A stretch of DNA of 64,000 nt from Isoetes taiwanensis (GCA_021234155.1 JAJEKV010000035.1:9982407-10046406), one strand, 5' to 3'; numbered from the stretch's first letter, positions 44,830 through 57,435 are shown. Made by a program: numbers and translations. The notes: generated by a model from the letters alone, not told the origin.

Positions 44830-45850
44830 AGGGCGTTCTCCCTTGATGTGTCGTCTAGTGCATATCCTGCCTCATGGCGTGACCTCTTCGCGTGAACTGT
44901 GCAGGCCGTCAGATCCTCAAATGCTGCACTATTTTCGCTCTCGCCTCTTGCAGGTACAAACAACATTTCATCGGTCACCGCGATGTCCGTGTTGTACTCT
45001 CCTGCATGACTTCTCGACCAAGCGTTGAAATGGTGCCCGGGGGATCAAGAGTTAAATGCTTCACTGGAAGTGCCGGATTTCTTTGAGGCTCTCTCCCTTC
45101 TGCTTGCTTTTTGGTCCGCTTCTTTCCCGGCTCGAGGCTTTGGGCTTCAGTGGTGGCGGCTTCGTGGGTCTGGCTCTTTGTTGGGTGTCCGCCCGATGCG
45201 GTTCTCGCACCGTATGCAGTATTGCAGACGCATGCCCCACTTCCATGTAGGTACAAAGCCCCCATCTCTTCCCATAGACCTGATGGGGTTCATCACGACG
45301 CCTCCCGCTAGGTCATGGGGCCTCAACTGGCCCCACGCCTAAAAAGGTGTAGCCCACCCGCCCGGCCGTTTCTTCCTGTGTGCCACCCGCGAGGGTACTT
45401 CCTTCCGCACGACCGGGCTCTGGTTTGCCCCTCCGTGTTGGGGACGAACCTCGTCCGAGTCGCCTGGCCGGGGTGCGGGGTCCGCCTGCCCCATGGCTCA
45501 TTGATGACTGGACCCATCGCCGCTTACCAACCCCAAGACAACCCTTCTGCCCGCCTAAATACCTTTGGCCTTCCTCTTCTGCCCCGGCCGTGTTAGGCCT
45601 GGCCCCGCCGCTTCGTTTCTCCTCTCTTGGCGGCGCCCTGGCTTCATATACTTGGCCGATGAACGCCGCGAGGTCTTCTTCTTCAAGTAGGCTAAGTCAG
45701 TCAGCCGCTTTCTTCCGCCTCCCCTCGCTACCCTTCCCGCAGACGGCTTTCCAAGCTTCAGCGAAATTCTTCAACTGCCGGGCCGCCCCTCCGCCTCCTG
45801 CCTCCTGCTCCTCCTTCTTCCTCATCAATTTCTTCGAGGATTGCCGATAA
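44830..45850 (-). pseudogene. Extra ORF alpha, left unit (broken)
   Basis: Counterpart of the right-unit ORF at 56050-57067. Minus-strand fragments show KRTKKQAEGREPQRNPALPV and DLTACTVHAKRSRHEAGYAL. The Lys/Arg/Glu-rich character is kept, but frames change every 100-200 bp. No known domain. Confidence 0.5.
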
Positions 45851-46219
45851 TGTCTCAAGCGCTCGCTTATGACCTCCGTCCGTCGCCCGTTCGGAACGCC
45901 CCTCTCCTCAATCGGATGAAGATTCGCCTTTTGCCGGAAAAGGCGTTCTTGAGTATCTTCGAATGAGGGAGGTCATTTGGCCCATTTGGAAGATTCGCTT
46001 CTACGGGCTTCCTAGCATGTTTGTTTGGCCATGTTCGGGACGGTTCACGTCACCAATTGAAGCTATGCGCCGGAAAGATCGCCTTTGTAAAGGAAGCGAT
46101 TTTTTCTAAGGAAGGGACGCGAAAATGAGCTCTAGATCTATTTATAATGATTATTTTAGGTCAAATTTAAACTACCTTTTGGGTCATCTAGAACATCTAA
46201 AACACCTAAATCTAAGCAT

Positions 46220-46290
46220 GGTCGACACGTTAAGCCTAGCCCGATAATGAGAAGCTCATTTTCCTCAGAGACCGCGCCGGCGGTGAGACA
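46220..46290. repeat. Leader dyad hairpin 3, left unit
   Basis: Copy of 57436-57503: inner dyad GATAATGAGAAGCTCATTTTC, outer arms GACACGT/GCGGTGAGAC. Confidence 0.65.
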
Positions 46291-46436
46291 TGCTCGAGGA
46301 CCCAACGCTAGAATTTTTATACTTTCTAAGCATGTTTCGGAATATGATATATTAGTTCCCTTAATTTAACTCAAAATTAGAATTATCAAGTTATTTTACC
46401 CGTAATTCATGACTTTCTTTAATGTTTGCAGGCGAA

Positions 46437-46504
46437 TGTCTCACACGTTCGCCCAAATTTTAAAATGAGATTCTCAATATTACGTCCCCTGGCCTTGGTG
46501 AGAC
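46437..46504. repeat. Leader dyad hairpin 4, left unit
   Basis: Copy of 57651-57712: TGTCTCACACGTTCG start, inner dyad AAAATGAGATTCTCA, closing arm GGTGAGAC. Confidence 0.65.
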
Positions 46505-46659
46505 CAATTCACTGTTTTCATCTATTTTAATCACATTAAATTTTTAGCATAAACTACAAAAATGAGAAAAAAAATTTTTTCCATTTTCGAGGTTTTAAGG
46601 ATCCTATCAAGTTAGTACCACGGGATCATGGTCGGCTTTGCTCTTTGGTCTCCAAGAAC

Positions 46660-46671
46660 ATTGCTTGATAC
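46660..46671 (-). other. Primer-binding site of left unit
   Basis: The minus strand reads TGGTATCAAGCAATG next to the middle LTR; compared with the right unit (TGGTATCAAAGC) one A is missing. Confidence 0.7.
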
Positions 46672-46672
46672 C

Positions 46673-48063
46673 ACCGCGTCCCCTACTTTCGTATACTGAT
46701 TGCACTCGATACAAACAGGAGTTCATCCCCCCATACCAGCTCCATGCCGACATGGGGCCCTCCATGACACCGCAAATCGTGGCGGGTTCCGGTGGGAAGA
46801 GGAAGGGTCATTTTACCGTCTCCCTCGCGGGCTCACTAGCTGGAGGCGTAAACATACATGTCAGTATACAAAGCATCACACATATCTACCTCTAGGGTAG
46901 TACATCACACATGGTGATAGACTATGATCAGCATAATGCATATGGGGAATCCTACCTGTGGCCTCGGACTCAGGGGATGACCGACGGCTTGGGTCTCCAG
47001 TTCAAAGGCATGTAATTCATGGCAATGGATTGGGCTGGTATAAGAACATGGCATGGGTTTGTCCACTCATCCGCCCCCCCCTCCCGTGCACACTTTGCAG
47101 AGCAGGCTGAAAAGTGTTGGGACGATCAGGACCCGCACGGATGCCGTAGCCGAAGGGGCTACAGGGCGGGTTGGATCTCCCCAGTCCCGATGGGGGGTGA
47201 AATCTCTCCTCCGCAGAGATCTACATGCCGACTAAGGAGGCTAGAGGGCCACCGGCCTATTCGACTTGAACCCACTGAGAGTGACGATCACCCCACTGCA
47301 GTCGTAGCCCATGCCTTGCCCACACTCGCTGGGTGCTTTTAGCTTAGTCCCAATGATCCCTGTGAGACATTACACACCAGAGGGATCGTCAAGAGTCGTG
47401 ACACGAACCTCCCATATGAGCTTCATCCTTCACCCACAAACTGTGTGGTTCTCGTGCATGCTTCTAATCTATAGTGTACTAGAGGCTAATCTAGACATCT
47501 ACTACCAAGCTTTAGGTCTCACTCCCTTCCTGTAACATATGAGGAGTTCATGAGATAACAACATATATCGTTATAGAAGAACTAAAGAATTAGATCTAAT
47601 CTATATCATAGAGTTAGGTTCTTTAGTTAGAGTCCGCATTGCCCAGAGATCTAGAGGGTTATGGGCAATTTAATAGGCTAAACCTAATCGATTCAATGAC
47701 TAAAAAGATGGTTGAAGTTTAAACTGCCTCCAACACCGATCCTTGAGTGGCTCCTTCCTTGACCTCGTGAGTCCGACCATCCCGGCTTGAAATGCTCGAA
47801 CCAAGGAAAACTAATGATGCAGCTCTCTCAGACAGAGTTCGAGGCGTTTTGGCCTCTTGAGGCAGCCAAAACAGAGTTCTAAACCTTAGAAACGAAATTG
47901 GGCAAGTTAGGGTTTTCCTCCTAAATAGACAAGGGGTTGGTTAGGTTTCCAATTATCCCTTAGGCATGTGGGATAATTGGGAACAACACTTGCCTTAATA
48001 TTAGGGTGGCAAAATGCCACATGGAAAGGTGTGCCCACATTAATGTGCATATTGGTAAATGTG
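46673..48063 (-). repeat. Gypsy LTR 2 (shared middle LTR, truncated)
   Basis: Begins at GCGTCCCCTAC (the TGTG end is damaged) and matches LTR 1 up to TATTGGTAAATGTG. It then jumps to the internal sequence TAACTTATAGAAATAACTC, which corresponds to 36954 in the left unit. About 410 bp are missing: the last ~245 bp of the LTR, the polypurine tract and ~150 bp of internal sequence. It serves as 5' LTR of the left unit and 3' LTR of the right unit. Confidence 0.88.
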
Positions 48064-48764
48064 GGTAACTTATAGAAATAACTCATCAATTCATAACATC
48101 ATTAAAACAAGTTTACTCAATAATTCCTTATCCGACAATTTAGTTTGTAAGAGTCTTTAAATTAACGTTAAGTACTCCCTCATTCCTTGCAACACATTCT
48201 AACAAAATTTGTGTTGCAGGTCTTCATCAACTCGACCTCCCGCCCTTCCCTCCGGAGGCGCTCTATTGGCTGCGGTCGACACTAAGGTAGTACCATTTAA
48301 TTATTAATAAAATTTTGGTTATATAGTACGGCCACCCACCTATCTACATGGATGCATGGCTAATCTCCGAGGCGTAGGAAGAGGATGAATCTTCCCGCCA
48401 ATGGCCCGTGGGCGGTCTAATATGCCTATATGCCTCCTCATGCCTACACCTCTGGTTGCCAGTGTGGAGGGGATATCCTTCCGTGGGGCGTGAAGGGATC
48501 ATATGTGGGGCTAAAGGTGCCTTTCCTATCAATGCATTCCTTAGCCTGACCTCCTTTCTCTCGGGGTAGTCTACTTAAAGTGATGGAGACAGTAGACTCT
48601 CCTCCTTCCACACACTCATCCAAAGCTGAAGCAGCGGTCATGCCTACATTGGCATTACACCGCGCCCTAGAGATCACCGTGATGGTCTCATCGCCATTAA
48701 CAAGCATGCGACCCATACCTAGCATAGGTTGCATCGTGGAGATTAATCTCAACTACACATAGAC
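48064..48764. other. Gypsy 3' untranslated internal region, right unit
   Basis: Counterpart of 36954-37648. No ORF. Its polypurine tract is deleted. Confidence 0.6.
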
Positions 48765-49490
48765 TTAATCTACACAAAATCGACATGCAGTAGATTTCTT
48801 GAATGACCTTGCCATCCATTGCTCCATGAACTGTAGGTACTGCTTTACTAGATCTTTCTTAAGTACCCAAGAGTGGCGTCTTCCAGCGGCAAAGTGTTTC
48901 CCACTTGACCAAGTATTGGAGGAACTCCGACCTCCTTGTTTTCTTGAAAGCTTTATCAAAAATCAGTGCGGAACTATTTTTCAGCTGCTCTTCCATCATT
49001 TCCAACAGCGTTGGAGTGTCCAAAAGACCGTCTATATATGGATTTGGAGTATGCTTCTTCAACAAACTCACGTGGGAAGACCTTATGAATTTTTAGGTGT
49101 CTTTGGCAGATCCAATTGTAGTATTGATTTCCTACTTTACGGATTGATACGAAGGGTCCATCCCACCTTGGAGCAAGCTTCTTACAATTCCAGATCTGAG
49201 CTTACGCTTTACCTTGATCTTCAACCACACATAGTCTTCAACTTGGAACTCTCTAACCGTTCGATGTTTGTTGGCAATGCTCTTAATTCGACTCCCGCTA
49301 ACGCTGCCGGATATCCTCGAACTTCTTCCACGAGCTTTTGCATGTCGGCCAACATATCTGGCACGAAACCTCTACCTTTGGCGGGGTTGTGCCAAATGTG
49401 CGGACTTAGGCATTGATAGCCGTAATGATCATAAAAGCGGCGACATTTGGGATGATTCACCTTGGTGCTATTATATGCAAACTCTACCAA
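48765..49490 (-). pseudogene. Gypsy integrase C-terminus and chromodomain, right unit (broken)
   Basis: Same region as 37649-38368, here in three frames: MVEFAYNSTKVNHPKCRRFY (49221-49490), SLLKKHTPNPYIDGLLDTPT and FDKAFKKTRRSEFLQYLVKW (48859-49071), and WVLKKDLVKQYLQFMEQWMA (48765-48959). The chromodomain is recognisable but interrupted between its second and third strands. Confidence 0.85.
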
Positions 49491-49499
49491 GTGAATAAA

Positions 49500-50480
49500 T
49501 TCTTCTCACATACCTTGCTTATTCCATACATGGTTTAAGTAGCATGTCCTCCAAAATTCTGTTGGTCAAAGCTCCGTTTGGCCATCAGGTGCGAGGATGA
49601 TATGCGTGCTCATGGATAACCGTCACAGATAATTAGCAAAGAGGTCTTGCCAAAAAGCTCATGAACCGGATCCAGTTGGAGATGATCTCCCTTGGCATGC
49701 CTTGAAGTCTAAAGATCTCTTTGGTGAAGAGCTTTCTTTGTATCCATAGCCGTATCATCATGGTCACGCAAGGCTAAAATGTGCCATCTTCGACAACTTG
49801 TCAACCACTACCATCAAGGCATCCTTCCCTCTTCGCGTCGCCCTTGGAAGCCACATGTGATGAAATCCATGCTAATCACCTCCCACTTAGCGTTTGCTTA
49901 CCGCTAATGGTTCTAATGCCCCAGGAATTGGCTGCTCTGCCTTGTCTGTGGCATAAATTTGACATTCCTTAATGTAACGAGCTACACCTTCTTCATTCAC
50001 GGCCAATAATAGGCTAGCTGCGCTTTTTGAAATATGTTTTCATGAATCCCACGTGGCCAGCTATTGGTACATTTGTCGTGTCATGGAGGATCAATTTCCT
50101 TCGCGATGATTGAGACGCGCTTCCAACTTGTTCTTATGGTATAACGAGGTTGCCTTCCTTCTTATAATTCTTGAAGGCTTCCCGCTCCTTATCCGTTCTA
50201 GCCTCCCTAGAGAGGCTTGCCCATACTTCTCGAAATCCACATCCGTTGGCAAGGATTCTTCAATCTTCTTACCAAAGTCCTTTGGAAGCGTCGAAATTGC
50301 ATTGCAATGCGCTCTAGTTGTCGAGGATGCCTTGAAAGCGCATCCGCTACCACGTGAACTTCCACGGCTTGTAGACTATATCAAAGTCGTACTCCTCAAG
50401 GAACTCCATCCACCTTCTACGCCTCGGGTTGAGGGTGTGGTTTAGCGTGAATACATCTTGGAGGCTCGATGATGCGTGTC
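49500..50480 (-). pseudogene. Gypsy integrase core and RNase H end, right unit (broken)
   Basis: DNA-level copy of 38384-39445. Plus-strand landmarks (the GTTGGTC-CCGTTTGGCC and CTTGTCAACCACTACCATCAAGGC blocks) place the DDE core at 49550-49900 and the linker and RNase H end at 50130-50480. No frame longer than about 60 residues survives. Confidence 0.75.
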
Positions 50481-51520
50481 CAATTGGAACTTCCTTCCCA
50501 AAAGGTAATGCCTCCAAATTCTTAATGCCGACAACCCATGAGCAACTCCTGATTTATTAGTGGGGTGGCGCATTTTGGCGTCGTTCATCTTCACGGAATC
50601 GTGCGGCTACCACCGCGCTCTTCTTGCATAAACCTTTGCACTTGTAGCTATCTTACTGCATCATTTGCTACAAGCTTATCTTTCTGCAGATGCGGCGGGG
50701 GTTAAGGCGGTTGTTAAAGCTTCCTTCAACAATTCAAATCCCTTTTGGGCTTTCTTGTGCCAATGATGCGCCCAATCTTTCACTTTTCATCCCTCGTCAA
50801 AATTGTTAGCGGGGGCGCTATCTTAGCAAAGTTCTTTCTGAACTTCACAGCGTAGTACCATTAAAGTAGAAAACTTCGACCTCATGCACATTCTTGATTG
50901 CCGACCCTTGAATGGCGGCTTCAATCTTGGAAGGGTCGAGTCGAAATTCCTTACGCTGAGATCACATGACCAAGATATTCCATCTTCTCGGATTCGAGAG
51001 TGCCACTTACGACAACTTGGTATTTAGCGGTGCCTCTTCAACTTCTCTAGCACTCTCCTTAAGTGTTGTGCGTGCTCTTCAAAGGGATCTGCTATACACC
51101 AAAATGTCATCAAGAACACAATCACAAAGGTGTCTAAGAACTCCACTGAAGATGTGGTTCATGAGCCTCATGAGCGTTAGAAATTCGATAAGCGAAAGGC
51201 ATTCACAGTAAACTCATAATGCCCATCTTTGCGTTAAAGGCGGTTTTATGAATATCTTCTTCCTTTATCCAGGATCTGATGATGGCGACCCTAAGTCAAT
51301 TTTGGAAGACCTTTGCTCCTGGCTGATCCATCAAGTCATCCGTCATGGGAAGGCGTACTTGTTTTTTGATGGTGTGCTTGTTCAGCGCCTATAGTCTATG
51401 CACATCCTCAAAGCGCCATCCTTTCTTCTTAACAAAAGATGGAAGCTCCAAATGGCGAGGAGCAGCTAGGTCTAATAAAACCTAGGTCGAGCAACTCACA
51501 ATTACTGCTTCTTCACTCCG
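50480..51520 (-). pseudogene. Gypsy RNase H and reverse transcriptase, right unit (broken)
   Basis: Colinear with 39445-40430. The DD box region lies near 51090-51130 (plus strand ATGTCATCAAGAACACAATCAC, one base short of the left unit). The frame is more fragmented than in the left unit. Confidence 0.75.
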
Positions 51521-51539
51521 ATCAACTCTGGCGTCGTCA

Positions 51540-52290
51540 TCGTGCATTATGGAGCCTTGCTTGTCGGCTTTGTTCCCGGTTAGAGTGCTATTTCACTTTC
51601 GACTCCCCAACAAGGAGGAGGTGCTTTCGATCTCATCGGGGAAAGAGATTGTGGAATTCATTGATCAACTGAGCTATTTAGCCCGGCAACTTGCTGAGCA
51701 CCTTGTCTTCTTTGCTTTCTTGGGACTCAGGCTCTTCAATCTCAAGCTTGAAGATGTATGCTACTTGCTTTCGCTCTTGATGCACTTGAACAACCCGGTT
51801 TAGAAGACATACCTTTGCATGATGGGAACAACTTCTTTGTGATCTCAATGATCTTTGCCGTCGGGCGTTGGGAAGGTCACCTTCCGCTTTCCACAATCAA
51901 TGATGGCCCTTTGCTGGTCCAAGATACTTCATTCCTATGATCAAATCGTAATTGCCGGTGCCCATTACTTCTGCCCCATCGGATATTAATCCTGGCAAAT
52001 TCGATGTCGGTTGATCCTCTTGCACCAGCACATGCGCTTCTTGCTCCACTTGCTAAAAACAATGGGCCTCGGCCGACTTGATGGTTTCAACTTCAACATT
52101 TCTACCATCCTTGGGGATGCAAAATTATGGCTACTTCTGAGTCTATCGGGGACTATGAAAGGCTTGGCCTTGGCCTTCCCAAGCCCCAGAAATTACCTTA
52201 TATTGACTCTGCTTGCTTTGTATCTAATGCGGCAAAGATATGACACTCACCACGAATGTAGTGTTGAGGGCTGCTAAAATGCGATCGTCG
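51540..52290 (-). pseudogene. Gypsy protease region, right unit (broken)
   Basis: Colinear with 40455-41195. The Asp-Ser-Gly segment lies near 52130-52160 in a damaged frame, and IEEPESQESKEDKVLSKL (51678-51896) is the connector. Confidence 0.75.
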
Positions 52291-52319
52291 TCCGGATGGG
52301 GTGTGTGTCTAATCTCAAC

Positions 52320-53500
52320 TCGCTAGTCTTTGCACTCATGGCGTGGGGCGGTTATGTCCCCTATGGGAAGCTTACTGAAACAAAAGGCTGCTTTTCTATA
52401 CACTCGCCTCTTCTCCTTGGGCATAGCACGCAAAAGGATCGCCTTGCTTTGGATCTGGTTTGACCCCTCACGCTTGTCCTTGAAGGACACACTGCTTCTT
52501 CTCGTCTTGCTTCCACAGTTTGCCACCATATGGGGCTCTAATTTGGGCTTTTGTTGCCCTAGGACTATAACTCCACTGTTGCCTTGCCTTTATCACGGAA
52601 ATCTTGCTGCCTCGCCCGGCTATTAGGGTCAGAGTCCCTTGCAAGCTTATTGCCTTGGACTCAACCCGATCTTGTCTTAGGGTTTATTGCCCTTAAAAGC
52701 TTGCGGATCTCCTCATTGACCCCTCAATATGGCTTTCCAGCGCATGCTTCTCACCCAACTTTGGCGTAAAGCCTTAGCCTCATGAATTCCCTCTGTATAT
52801 TTCTGGACTGATTTGTTTCCCTTCTTTGCAACCTATAGAGCTGCTTTGCATCATCTTTGGACTTGTGCTCTCTTGGGGCGTGAGTGGTGGCAAAGCTTTA
52901 GCGAACTTCTTGAACACAAGCATCCACAGCAAGCCATGGGCCTTGGCATATCCCTTCCACCAATGCATCTTTTGCTCCCTTCGCGGGTTGGTTGTTGCCA
53001 CTCTGCCTTTATCCTTGTCCTTCATACCATAAAGCGTTGCCATATTGGCTCATCTCATCGAGGCAAGCCTCGCCTCCATGCGACCTGTTCTCCACGAGAA
53101 TTGCTCGAGCTTCCTGGCCTTCAAAGCGTTTCCCAATCACGGTATACCTTCTTCGATGGTCGGAGGTTCACGGTGTCCCTTTGTCGCCCATCGTGGTGTC
53201 CCTCTGCCTCCCATCTGCGGCGTTCCTTTGCCTTCCATCTATTTGGTCTGGGCACCGCTCTTCTTCTTCACCAGTCGGATCGAATCACGAGCTTGAGTTA
53301 GAGGAGTCCAGAGTGGGGGACCTTCTTCTCTTGCCCCTCTTCTTGTCCCTTCTTGTTTTTCCAGGCTGATGCTTCGGTGTGAGCGGCGTTGCCACCGAAC
53401 CAGCTCACAGCATTGTGTGTGCCCGGCCAAAGCCTTTATGCTCACTCAAGGTCGATCCTCATCGTGATATTTCCTCTTAAAGGGTTAAGGGTCCAAATTC
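52320..53500 (-). pseudogene. Gypsy Gag, right unit (broken)
   Basis: Fragments: ATLYGMKDKDKGRVATTNPR and WWKGYAKAHGLLWMLVFKKF, KALPPLTPQESTSPKMM (52780-53043). Same order as the left unit, with frames broken at different sites. Confidence 0.7.
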
Positions 53501-53759
53501 TTCAAAAGCGGGTTCCTTCTGGGTGAAGCCTCGGCCGGACTGTTCTTCCCTAAGGTCTTGGCGTTGTCATTCCCACGAGCCTAGGCCTCTAACTGCATAC
53601 ACAAATAATTCATGGCTATATGGTTAGTTTAGCTTGTTCTCTTGCATTATTTATGTTTGTTGGTATAGTTGTGGGGCAAAATACATCAACACAACATTTA
53701 AAGTCGGTAAATCATATTTATATTATATAATATTTTAGTACAAAAGTCTCCGATCAAAG

Positions 53760-55330
53760 AGTCTAACTAGTCTTGAAATCGCCCGGTAAAGGCGGGTTGT
53801 CCTCAAGGAACTTCTTAACTTGGGCGTTCCTACCGAATGACCCAAGTTCACGAAGATGTTCGGCGAACCGCCCCAGAAGGCTCTCGCCCGACTCTTCTAC
53901 CTCGCGATCGGATGTGCGGGGCGGCGGCCATTGCCAATCTCGCCTGTCGTCGATGGGGTATGGCGAAGTCGAAGAGGTCAAGTGCCATTGCCCTCTTGAC
54001 TAGGACAGCATAGTCGACATTTGCCGCTATTCGAGCATGCCCTCGCGGCTTCGAGGAGTGCAATAAGCATAAACACTCCTTCTTCACCCGGGCTGAACTT
54101 GCGATTGTATCACGCTATTCTCCCGTCTAGGCAGGTGGCGGTGGTACCTCAGCCCACGACTTGTCATTGTCGTCGCGAATGATTCTCCACTTGTTTGGCC
54201 TCGACTCTATGCGCCCGTGATGCGTCGACCTCTATCTCGGTGAGGTTCGCGGTAGTCTTCAATTGTGGGTCGACTTCGCTGGGGTCGATTCACCGCTCCT
54301 CTTGTTGGAGGTGGTGTCAAAGGCACGGGCATCAAGATGCTGCGTGGTCTTTCCACGGATCCCCATCTGTTCACGGAGGCGAGGAACTCCTCCTCCGTTG
54401 GCAACTCTTGCTCTTCCATCATTTGCACGATGTTCTTTGTAGGCACGGATGTCGGGAAGTTGACTCCCACTGTGGCAGGTGTAAACTTCCACGACTTGAA
54501 GTGGAAAGTCAGAGGCTCCTCGGACGATGAAGTCCTCCAAGTCGGACTTCCCCATGATTGGTGGAAGCGATTCATCCAATCGGGCTCCCTCTCCACGCAT
54601 TCGGGGAGGTTGGGATGTCGGGAGGGGTAGATACTCCTCTCGGATGATGATGATAGGGGCTAGGCTTGTGATGCCTAAGCCCAAGTGAGAGCAACTCGAT
54701 GTTACACCGGCTCTGCTTTCGAAGTTGACCCGGCTCCTCTTACGCTTGTCGCCCGTTCCTCCTCCTGGGTCTAGCTTCGGTGTACTCTTGAGTCGTCCAG
54801 GCTCCTCTTCTTCTTCCCTTCCTTCTTGCTCTTTGGCAGTGCTTTGCCAAAAGCATACGCTCTTCGGCTTGGACTGCTATGGGGTCCCACCTCCATGGGA
54901 GGGATAGAGTTGCCCCCCATTGGGTTTTCGGCACGATGGGATAGGAAAATAGCTAAAGCAGGCGGTGTAAGAAAATACTTGGTCACGGTAGGTGTCGAGG
55001 ACCATGTAGTCTGGCAACCTCTGCGCCTTGTTGAATAAAGTACTTATGGCGATGTTAGGGACATCACCCAAGGCTGCGCTTGAAGGGATGGGCGGGAACA
55101 AAATATCCTATGCAAGGGGGACACGGGCGAGGGAGGGTTCTACCCTAGCTTGGAACTCTGCTAAAACTTGTCTATATGCTGGGGTTGCATTCAGCGTGGC
55201 TTGGATATCTATTTCTTTCCCAAAGACTTGGAAGATGTCATTGACATCCGCCTCCACCGACATGGACAGGTACACCGGGCGCTGTACCATCGCTGAAAGT
55301 CGGCGATGGCCATTGATCTAGCGAAGAAGA
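53760..55330 (-). CDS. Extra ORF beta upstream of Gag, right unit (frameshifted)
   Basis: Best copy of the unknown element protein. In order: MVQRPVYLSMSVEADVNDIF and QATLNATPAYRQVLAEFQAR (55108-55290); SAALGDVPNIAISTLFNKAQ and LPDYMVLDTYRDQVFSYTA (54877-55101); a basic ARRKGRRRGAW stretch; SWGSPTWRTSSSEEPLTFHF, KSWKFTPATVGVNFPTSVPT and QMMEEQELPTEEEFLASVNR (54207-54596). The C-terminus reads AEHLRELGSFGRNAQVKKFL and EDNPPLPGDFKTS before a stop at 53775. Total length is near 500 residues if the four or so indels are errors. No known domain. It sits on the element sense strand between leader and Gag, a place where Ogre/Tat elements also carry an extra ORF. Confidence 0.6.
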
Positions 55331-55616
55331 GAGTATCAAATGGATGCAGAAGCGCCTCAGGGAGCTGGAAGATCGCCTAAGTAGTCGAGAGCAAACTTGC
55401 AGGGTGCTAAATGAGAAATGGGGGACCTTTTTATAGAAAAGGGGAAAACCCTAATTTTTGGATGACCTAGAATTTACTGGAATTGGGCGGTTCTGATCTA
55501 TTAAGAGGTGCAATTGAGAGTTTGAAGACTACTTTTAGGTTTTAGGCATGCTAAGAATAACTAATGAACCTATTGCAGCAAACTGGAGATCACTTGGTGA
55601 AGAAAATGCTGAGAGG

Positions 55617-55681
55617 TCTCACACGTTGCGCCCAGACCGATAATGAAAAGTTCATTTTCTGCCCTGGCGCGACGTGTGAGA
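55617..55681. repeat. Leader dyad hairpin 1, right unit
   Basis: A 65-bp dyad. Outer arms TCTCACACGTTGCGCCCAG and CTGGCGCGACGTGTGAGA pair almost fully; inside is a second dyad, GAAAA(G)TTCATTTTC. It lies between ORF alpha and ORF beta. Confidence 0.88.
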
Positions 55682-55815
55682 TATGGGCTCTAAATGGGCT
55701 AACTTGATCAATTTGGGTAATCTAAGGCTGTAATTCTACTAAACTCGTCGAGTTAGGTAGAATTGACCCCTTATTTGGTCGATTTGGAGCAGTTTTGGGC
55801 ATTTTTGGGCCTGGT

Positions 55816-55879
55816 GTCACACGTTGCGCCCAGCCCGAAAATGAGATTCTCATTTTCTGTCCTGGCGCGACGTGTGAGA
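55816..55879. repeat. Leader dyad hairpin 2, right unit
   Basis: Outer arms GTCACACGTTGCGCCCAG and CTGGCGCGACGTGTGAGAC; the inner perfect dyad GAAAATGAGATTCTCATTTTC spans 21 bp (central T unpaired). Confidence 0.9.
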
Positions 55880-56049
55880 CATCGTCTCAATTTTGCTCAA
55901 AAACTCCAATTTGGCCAAAACAAAAGCTAGAATTCAATATCTTAACCTAATTAAACAAGATTAAACACATTATTTACACAAAAATTCCTTATATTAACAA
56001 AATGTTCATAATTTACAAAAAGTTCAAGGGCGTTCTCCCTTGATGTGTC

Positions 56050-57067
56050 TAGCTAAGTGCATATCCTGCCTCATGAGCGTGACCCTCTTCGCGTGAACTG
56101 TGCAGGTAGTCGAATCCTCAAAATCTTTATTTTAAACCTGGCGCCTCTTGTAGAGCGGCAACATTTCATCGGTCACCCATGTCCAGTGTTGTACTCACGC
56201 ATGACTTCGGACCAAGCGTTGAAATGGTGCGGGGGATCAAGTCGAGTAACCCATTTGGAAGTGCGGTTCTTTGAGGGCTCTACGCTCCTTCTCCTTGCTT
56301 TTGGTCGCTTCTTTCTGGCTTTCGGGAGGCTTGGGCTTTGGTGGTGGCGGCAGTCTGGCTCTTTGTTGGGTGTCCGCCCGATGGTTCTCACCACATTGCT
56401 CCTGGTAATAAGCGTTGTATGCCTCCCACTTCTCCATGTAGGCATTGTGCTCCCTGATCTTCTTCTGATAGACCTTGATGGGGTCTATCCGTCGTGCATC
56501 CGTTGTGGTGTGGGGCTTTAACTCGTCCCCGCGTCCCGGAAAAGGTGGGGGCTTATTTTGCGGGCTGTTCTTCTTCCCTCGGGTGCCACACAGCGGGGTA
56601 CTTCATACGCACGGCCAGGGGTTTTGAAGAGCTTGCCCCTACGTATTTGGGGGCGTAATCCCCTCGTCCGGTCGTCGGTCGGCGAGATCGCTTCGCCTGA
56701 TGGCTCATTGATGACGGGACCCATCGCTCGCTTACCAACCTGCACAACTCTTCTGTTGCCCGCCTAAATACCTTTGGCCTTCCTCTTCTTCGGCTCCCCG
56801 GCTGTGCTAGGCTCGTCCTGCCGCCTCTTCGTTCTCCTCTCTTGGCGGCGCTCCTTGGCTTCATACTTGCTGATGAACGCCGCGAGGTCTTCTTCTTCAG
56901 CAGGGCTAAGCTTCGGCTGCCGCTGCTCTTCCGTCTCCTCAGCTTCCTTCCTGCAGACGGGCCCAAGCTTCGAGTTGTTCTTCAACTGTCGGCTGTCCCC
57001 TCTGCTCCCGTTCCTCCTTGCTCCTCCTTTCTTCCTCATCAATTTCTTCGAGGATTTCTTTGCATAA
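56050..57067 (-). CDS. Extra ORF alpha nearest the primer site, right unit (frameshifted)
   Basis: Starts [20 protein letters not shown] near 57042. It has a highly charged helical stretch, [20 protein letters not shown] (56764-57042), [20 protein letters not shown] (56553-56966) and then [20 protein letters not shown] and [20 protein letters not shown] (56237-56437). Glu/Lys/Arg make up much of it and coiled coil is likely in the first third. No family is recognised. It is conserved in order in the left unit (44830-45850). It lies between hairpin pairs 1-2 and 3-4, directly downstream of the primer site, so it would be the first ORF of the full-length transcript. Confidence 0.55.
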
Positions 57068-57435
57068 TGTCAGGGCTCCTTCCTATGACCTCCGTCACGG
57101 TAAGCTCGGTTCGATCGCCTCCTCCTTTGGATGAAGATTAAGCCTTCTTGGGAAAAGGCGTTCTCGGGATATCTTACGAATGAGGCGGGTTATTTGGAAA
57201 GATTAGCCTCGGCGGGGCTTCCCTAGCGGTTTCTTTTAGTCAGGGCCATGTTGACGGTTATGAATCCCCGAGCTATCTCTGCGGGAAGATCGCCTTGGTA
57301 AAGGAGGCGGTTTTCTAAGGAAGGGACGCGGAAATGGGGAGCTCTAGATCTATTTATAGGGGCCGATTTTAGGTCAAATTTTAAACTACCTTTTTGGGTC
57401 ATCTAGAACATCTAAAACACCTAAATCTAAGCATG

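Noticed and set aside
46673-48063. Middle LTR as a solo LTR or independent insertion
   Set aside because: It is continuous with a primer site on its left and with pol 3' sequence on its right, and has no target duplication of its own.
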